Shown here in pieces: positions 58,870 to 64,000 of a stretch of DNA of 64,000 bases; the first letter of the stretch is position 1, and every line of letters starts with the position of its first letter. The stretch covers positions 50,398,001 through 50,462,000 of the forward strand of contig CP136891.1 of the NCBI GenBank assembly GCA_034359265.1, given 5' to 3'. This DNA is from Canna indica (Eukaryota; Streptophyta; Magnoliopsida; Zingiberales; Cannaceae). The translations under genes and the position numbers were made by a program. The notes under the pieces were generated by a model that saw nothing but the letters and a program-made list of their open reading frames with translations, did no database searches and was not told the origin of the DNA.

Positions 58870-59320
58870 CATTTAAACAAGATCAAATCATAGCCTTCCA
58901 TTTAATACGATGCAATCACAGCCCTCTACTTAACATGTTGCAATTTTAGCCTTACATCTAACCAGATGTAATCACAACCCTCCATCTACATGATGCAATC
59001 ATAGCCTTACATCTTACCCGTTGCAATCACAACCCTCCATCTAACCATATGCAATCACAGCTATCCATCTACATGATGTAATCACAGCCTTACATTTAAC
59101 TAGATGCAATCACAGCCCTTCATCTATATGATGCAATCACAGCCTTACATCTAACCAGATGCAATCACAGCTCTCCATCTACATGATGTAATCATAGCCT
59201 TACATCCAACCAGATGCAATCTCATCCCTCCATCAACATAAAATCAAATCCTTGCCCATCATCTCAACCAATTCAATCTAGCCCTTCATCTCACCCAAAT
59301 CAATCTTAGCCCTCCATTTC
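58870..59320 (-). repeat. 27-28 bp tandem repeat in the type C LTR
   Basis: GATGCAATCACAGCC alternates with CCATCTACAT and TTACATCTAACCA spacers. Anchors at about 58968, 58995, 59023, 59051, 59078, 59106, 59133, 59161, 59188 and 59216 give a 27-28 bp monomer and a 55 bp dimer. Outer copies are more diverged. It lies inside the type C LTR. Confidence 0.85.
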
Positions 59321-59359
59321 ATCTCCCCACCTAGGTCATTTTATCTCCTCCTCCCCTCC

Positions 59360-59640
59360 ACCTGCCGCCGCCGCCCCTTCCCCAGCCGCCGTCGGGCCGC
59401 CAACAACGCTGGCGCCGATGCCAACACCTGCCGGTGCACCGCCGCCACCATGCGGCGGTGGCAGCGCCTCGCGTGGCCGCCCTGCCGCATTGCACTACTA
59501 CCCGCATGTGGCAGCGATGCCACGCCGGGCGCTGTTGCTCATCGGGCACTGCCGCCCCCCGCGGTGCCTCACCGGCGCCGCTACCGCCGCGGTGCCCCGC
59601 AGGGCGTCACCTCTCGATGGGGCCAGCGCCGACCGACATA
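59360..59640 (-). other. CCG-rich block of the type C LTR
   Basis: Very GC-rich with CCGCCGCCGCC and GCGGTGGCAGCG runs, in sharp contrast to the AT-rich flanks. Several overlapping frames stay open on both strands only because of the composition. It lies downstream of the LTR TATA box and may be a leader segment. Confidence 0.6.
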
Positions 59641-60201
59641 CTGCACAGTACGAAAAAAAAAGAGAAAATAAAAAAAAGAAAACTTTATTCCCAAAAGGGG
59701 TAAAACAACATAGTTCAATTAAGAAAATGAAAGGAAAAGGCGTGCAAGATCTTCCCCCGATCGACACCGACGAACTCGCGAAAATTCGACTCCGACGGCT
59801 CCTTCTCCTCGATAGTGCCCTCTCTCTCTCCTCTCTCCTCTGCCTCAAGTGGCGTATGGCTAAAACCCCTGGCCGCATACCTAGGGTCTTATTTATAGAC
59901 ATTGGTTGGGTTCAAATGACCAAAGTACCCCTACCTAAGTTATCCGACTTAAACAACTCATAATTCATCTGATCTAACTCTGATTCGAGATCTGATTGCA
60001 CCACTAAATTTTCCTCGAGACCCTCTATCATCCTAGCAAGCTAAATCACAGAGATAAAGCAATTAAAATTTCCCTTAATTTTTCTACATTAAATGCTTAC
60101 TCGGGTCTAATCCCGAAGCTTCCCGTCAATCTATGCTAACTAGGGCCCACGATCCCCCGCTCAAGAATAAAATATTATTATTAGGACTTTTGGGTATTAC
60201 A

Positions 60202-60652
60202 TAACTTTTTTAGAGTGACATTTTTAATGATTGCATTAATATGACTTTGCTTGATTAAATAATCTTTCTCAATGTGCAGTAAAGCACCAAAAATGTGTAG
60301 TTTTTCTATACAAGGTCAAATTTATCATATGTTTTTGCTATTATCTTATTATAGTAGCAAATGTTAGCTTAATATCTCGGTAAAGAAAACGATTTAAATT
60401 ACCATTTGCATATAATTTTCTTTACCTTTCCTATGTAAGAAATGTGACATTATAAGAAATATTTTTTTATTTCTTCAAGATCTAGAACAAATTGTTGAAT
60501 CAAAAATTAGTTTTATTGATAATTATTACATGCTCTTATAGTTGATTATATTATTTAAAATAAATTCTGGAAAAATCAATTAATTAGGTTATTGCTTTTA
60601 TTAATTATTATTTTTTAAAGTAATGTTCGCATCTTATAAGCGGTGAATATAA
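60202..60652. other. AT-rich spacer, no gene seen
   Basis: AT-rich DNA between the type C LTR and the MITE. Nothing recognised. Confidence 0.5.
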
Positions 60653-61962
60653 GGTCTTGTTTGTTTTATGATAAGATATGGTTTTACGTGGTATGATATT
60701 GTTTAATCTTTTATTTGGGAAGACTTGCAAAGGATGTTTTGTGATGGTAATCTCACGGTTTGAAAATGGGAGAAAAATATATTTGGTCCTATAAGTTTTT
60801 AATTTTTTGGACTCTGGTCCTATAAGTATCATTTTGATATTTTCGGTCCTATAAGTTTTCTCTATAGTACATATTTGGTCCTATATGTTTGCCCTGTAGC
60901 ACAGATTTAGTCATATCTGCGACGGTCTGTTAACTCTCCGTCAATGTGGACTAACGCCGTTCATATACGTTGACATATTTGGTCCTATAAGTTTCATTTC
61001 GAAATTTTTAGTCCTATATATTTGCCCCGTAGAACAGATTTAGTCCTATCTGCGATGGTCCATTAACTCTCCGTCCACAAAAAAATAAACGACGTTAATT
61101 ATGTCCATGTTGACGGGGTAATAGATTGTCGTGGATAGGACCAAATCTATATGACGGACCGGATAGATTTGCTCCGTAACATAGATTTGCTCTGTAACAT
61201 ATTTAAGTTTGCTTCGTAACATAGATTTGGTCCTATTCATGATAGTCCATTAACTCTGTCAATATGGACATAACGTCGTTTATTTTTTTGTGGACGGAGA
61301 GTTAAGAAACCATCACGGATATGATCAAATTTGTGCTATGAGGCAAATATATTGGACCAAATTTGTGTTATGGGGCAAATATATAGCACCAAATCTATGC
61401 TACAGGGCAAATATATAGGACTGAAAATTTTGAAATAAAACTTATAGGACCAAATATGTCAACATGTATGAACGGCGTTAGTCCACATTGACGGAGAGTT
61501 AATGGACCGTCACTGATATGACCAAATATGTATTACAGAGCAAACTTATAGGATCGAAAATACCAAAATAAAACTTATAGGGATCGAAGTCCATAAAATT
61601 AAAAACTTATAGGACCAAATCCGCACTTCTCTCGTTTGAAAATCATGGATTTTGGCCAAGTTTTTAAACCATGGATTTGGTGTTTTCTCATGATTTCATG
61701 AAATTTTATTTCTAAAATACCCCCAATCAAAATTTATAATTCGTCTTATGCTTTTTATTTACCCATATCCAATTAGATTTTTACTTTTGGTTCTTGATCG
61801 GCTTAGTCAAGACTCTGTTCTCCTCCCTAGCCGCTATCATTTTACCGTACTATACCATACTATCTTCCCAAATAATATAATAATAATTACAATACCGTAC
61901 GATACAATACGATACCATACCATATATTAGTAAATCGTGTTTCACCTCATCCAAACAAGACC
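60653..61962. mobile_element. Tourist-like (PIF/Harbinger) MITE carrying a nested foldback element
   Basis: Ends are GGTCTTGTTTG at 60653 and its inverse CAAACAAGACC ending at 61962, flanked by TAA on both sides (60650-60652 and 61963-61965). The G-rich terminal word and 3 bp TAA duplication are the Tourist signature. Subterminal parts also pair (GATATGGTTTTACG.. against ..CCATACCATA). Without the nested element and its duplication the MITE is about 434 bp and has no transposase. Confidence 0.82.
60768..61633. mobile_element. Foldback Mutator-like element with perfect 10 bp duplication
   Basis: GTTTGAAAAT flanks it exactly at 60758-60767 and 61634-61643; 9-11 bp duplications are typical of Mutator-like elements. 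The two arms (about 60768-61130 and 61250-61633) are inverted copies of about 380 bp: TTTGGTCCTATAAGTTTTTA near one end mirrors TAAAAACTTATAGGACCAAA near the other, and GTTAACTCTCCGTCAATG mirrors CATTGACGGAGAGTTAA. It has no transposase. Within each arm the GGTCCTATAAGTTT word repeats several times. Confidence 0.85.
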
Positions 61963-62510
61963 TAAATGTACATGATACAACTAGGGGAGAAAAAAATCAG
62001 TATGCGTAAAGTATTCATAAAGTTATTATTGATAAAAACAATCTCATTTACTTTTAAAATATGTAGTTTTAAATGGTAGATATTTAATACTCATTTTTTT
62101 GTGTGCTTACCATTCATTTGGTGTGATGTTTCTGATGGAATTTCTAGAACAAGAATTAAACCCAAAAGTCAAGATTCATCATGTTAAATCATCAAGAACT
62201 ACAAGAACGAAAGCGTACTTGATTCCATCGCTCAAACTCTGGAGACAGGATGGATTTCCAAGTCAACATGTGTGCCTGTACAAATGCAAATGAGAGGAAG
62301 GGATTTCAAAGGTGAGGAACTTTATGAAACTATAATATTACTACTATAGTATCTGTGCATATAAAATTAATCCCATAATTATGAAATGATACAATGCCTA
62401 ATAATAAACTTTATTAGATCACCTTTAATCGGTCGATCATTTTGATAGCGTAACCACATGCTGATAGATAAATGTTGGCCCAAAATAAATTATTAAACAA
62501 AAAATTTAAC
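61963..62510. other. Unassigned region, probably including a copia LTR
   Basis: Lies just beyond the polypurine-like site of the copia element at 62511, so part should be its 3' LTR, starting TGTTAAATTTTTTG on the minus strand at 62511. The other LTR end cannot be placed. A 64-codon frame at 62099-62293 was not recognised and has no support as a gene. Confidence 0.4.
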
Positions 62511-62894
62511 AATCTTCCACTTGGGCCAACATAAACATCACCATAGGGCTATGTGTACCAAAGTTACTTTATGAGCTCATTTTCGCTATCATTATCAACC
62601 ATCTCAACAATGTGGTCCATCAATCATGCTAATATAGAACCAAAGCGATTTTCGCCATATATATCATGACTAAATCCATCAATGATCACAATGTTAATAC
62701 TTTCGACGACATAGATTAAATATAGGTGCACAACATGGAAATTACATGCAATGTGATCCAAACATGTCTACTTCTAACTGGTCCTATTTTATTCTATAGT
62801 GAGATCAAAAACCAAATATTCAGAGTGAACATAACAAAAGAACTATATTCTGTAGAAAAGGTTTATAAAGCATAGTACAATTCATAGCCTCCCA

Positions 62895-63416
62895 CTAAAC
62901 CATCATATCAATACATGATAAAACACCCATATGACCAACATGCTTATGAAAGACCATGGGTGGTAATCCTTTAGTAAGCGGATCCACCCTCATGGAAGTT
63001 GTACCAATATGCTCTATACATAATTGACCACTCTGAATTCTTTCTTTAACAACCAGGAATTTAATATCAATATGCTTTGACTTAGATGAACTCTTGTTGT
63101 TATTGAAATATAACACTGCTGATTTATTGTCACAGAATAATTTTAGTGATCTTTCAATGCCATCAACAATATGCAGCCCAGTGACAAAATTGCACAGCCA
63201 TATCCCATGATTGGATGACTCATAACAAGCTATGTACTTCGCTTCCATAGTTGAAGCTGCAATGAGTGTTTGCTTAGCACTCCTCCAAGAAACAACTCCA
63301 CTAGCAAGCAAGTAAATATAACCAGAAGTGGATCTGCGACTATCTTGGCATCCGACAAAATCAGAATCAGAATACCCAATGATCTCCAACTGATCTAATT
63401 TTCTATATGTGAGCAT
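62895..63416 (-). pseudogene. Copia RNase H
   Basis: Reads MLTYRKLDQLEIIGYSDSDF, then GCQDSRRSTSGYIYLLASG, SWRSAKQTLIAASTMEAKYI, LFCDNKSAVLYFNNNKSSS, KSKHIDIKFLVVKERI and DPLTKGLPPMVFHKH, the standard order of a plant copia RNase H and C-terminal tail. Catalytic acidic residues (D in SDSDF, E in MEAKY, D in CDNKS) are kept. 173 codons open to a stop. It removes the RNA strand during reverse transcription. Upstream it is separated from RT by a stop at YL*RIKHY (near 63432). Confidence 0.85.
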
Positions 63417-64000
63417 GTAATGCTTTATTCTCTATAGATATCGCATAACCCGTTTGGCTGCTTTTCAATGATCCATTCCGGGGTTGCTCATATATATACC
63501 CAACATCACAACAATGTACGCAATATTCGGATGCGTACACACTTGAGCATACATCAAACTCCCTATAGCAGATGCATAGGGAATCTTCTGCATTTCCTTC
63601 TGCTCAAATTCATTCTTGGGGAACTAATTGAGACTAATTTTGTCTCCTTTAGGAACAGGGGCATTAGCTGGTTTACAATCTTTCATGCCGAATCTAGCAA
63701 GTACCTTATCAATATAGCGCTTTTGTGATAATCCAAGGATACCTTGAGAGCGATCTCGACGTATCTTAATTCCTAATATAAAAGAGGCGTCCCTAAGATC
63801 TTTCATTTCAAATTTCTCCTATAGAAATCTCTTGATTTCGTGCATCAAGCCTATATCGTTACAAGCTAGCAAGATATCATCGACATATAATACCACGAAA
63901 ATGTACTTGCTCCCACTGAATTTATGGTATATACATTCATCAACCAGATTTATCTCATAACCAAATGAGATAATAACTTGATGAAATTTATGATACCACT
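63417..64000 (-). pseudogene. Copia reverse transcriptase, C-terminal half
   Basis: From the window edge inward the minus strand encodes the catalytic box VVLYVDDILLACND (near 63895-63850, both Asp kept), an FLYEKFEMKDLRDASFILGI stretch with a stop in the middle, RRDRSQGILGLSQKRYIDKV, MKDCKPANAPVPKGDKISLN, then IPYASAIGSLMYAQVCTHPN and NPGMDH, where the conserved W is a stop. Two or more in-frame stops make it a pseudogene. The N-terminal half and upstream domains lie outside the window. Confidence 0.83.

Larger units (their letters stand above)
47746..60201 (-). repeat. Type C gypsy 5' LTR, minus strand, split by a type B element
   Basis: The inner end at 47746 reads TATCACACCCC on the plus strand next to the PBS. 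The outer end at 60201 reads GGGTATTACA, inverse of TGTAATACCC. Removing 49261-58734 and one TTTTG gives about 3.0 kb. A TATA-like CTATAAATAAGACC lies near 59893. Two repeat arrays (48515-48720 and 58870-59320) and a CCG-rich block (59360-59640) sit inside it. The 3' region downstream of its element has a different LTR type (42711), so the element is a chimera. The long frame at 59418-59963 is LTR sequence. Confidence 0.8.
62511..64000 (-). mobile_element. Ty1/copia element 3' part, minus strand (Tork-like)
   Basis: Contains the RT end, RNase H, 3' untranslated part and the polypurine-LTR junction CCCAAGTGGAAGATTG/TTAAA (minus strand, about 62525-62508), a wording usual for plant copia elements. 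The element continues past the window end. Confidence 0.82.

Noticed and set aside
59418..59963. A 181-codon frame with an alanine- and proline-rich start that resembles a plant gene exon
   Set aside because: It spans the CCG-rich block and TATA region of the type C LTR, with other open frames on both strands at the same place and no homology recognised.
62099..62293. A 64-codon frame considered as a host gene fragment
   Set aside because: No recognisable domain, no start context or partner exon, and it lies where the copia 3' LTR is expected.

Overview
This window reads as intergenic heterochromatin from a large, repeat-rich flowering-plant genome. I could not support any intact host gene, tRNA, rRNA or CRISPR array. 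Nearly everything I can explain is LTR retrotransposon in several nested layers, plus two nested DNA transposons and AT-rich spacers. The plant assignment rests on the element types: Ty3/gypsy chromoviruses of the Tekay/Del kind (gag, protease, RT, RNase H, integrase, and a chromodomain in one copy), Ty1/copia elements with Sirevirus-like features, a Tork-like copia, a Tourist-type MITE, and primer-binding sites matching initiator tRNA-Met. I cannot name the species.

Layout. 1-647 is the edge of a minus-strand type B gypsy LTR. 648-2468 is AT-rich with an array of about 225 bp. 2469-12973 is a solo type A gypsy LTR split by a minus-strand Sirevirus-like element (3755-11744). 13248-18042 is a 5'-truncated gypsy: broken pol plus 3' LTR. 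18885-24090 is a decayed foldback DNA element split by a minus-strand solo LTR (18982-23785), itself split by a plus-strand solo LTR (19864-22402, perfect CACCC target duplication). 24259-31169 is a gypsy A element with 5' LTR, PBS and a broken gag-pol, collapsed onto the end of an LTR. 31182-34685 holds LTR fragments of types A and B. 34686-42255 is a second Sirevirus-like element with two LTRs and gag but no pol. 42256-47745 is a minus-strand gypsy chimera: an integrase-chromodomain part and a gag part separated by 2.6 kb of Sirevirus-like internal DNA. 47746-60201 is the type C LTR of that gag part, split by a gypsy B element with two LTRs (49261-58734, perfect TTTTG duplication). 60653-61962 is a Tourist MITE carrying a Mutator-like foldback element (60768-61633, perfect 10 bp duplication). 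62511-64000 is the 3' part of a minus-strand copia element running off the window.

Most unusual points. (1) The Sirevirus-like elements go from gag straight into about 3 kb of non-coding DNA in two independent copies, with a third fragment of the same region elsewhere, so the pol-less form looks like a family and not a single accident. (2) Gypsy LTRs of types A and B share a strong splice donor and acceptor 1.4-1.7 kb apart, suggesting an intron inside the LTR, and an acceptor-like site just before the gag ATG suggests a second one. (3) Each LTR family carries its own tandem repeat that varies in copy number between copies. (4) Both gypsy families encode a protease whose active-site motif reads P-S-A where S-G-A or T-G-A is expected. 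(5) A 2.6 kb Sirevirus fragment sits between 9 bp direct repeats inside the gypsy chimera.

How the parts work together: no element here looks able to move on its own. Every gypsy gag or pol carries stops, frameshifts or deletions. The Sirevirus-like copies would need polymerase supplied by another element. All family names come from reading motifs by eye; no database search was run.
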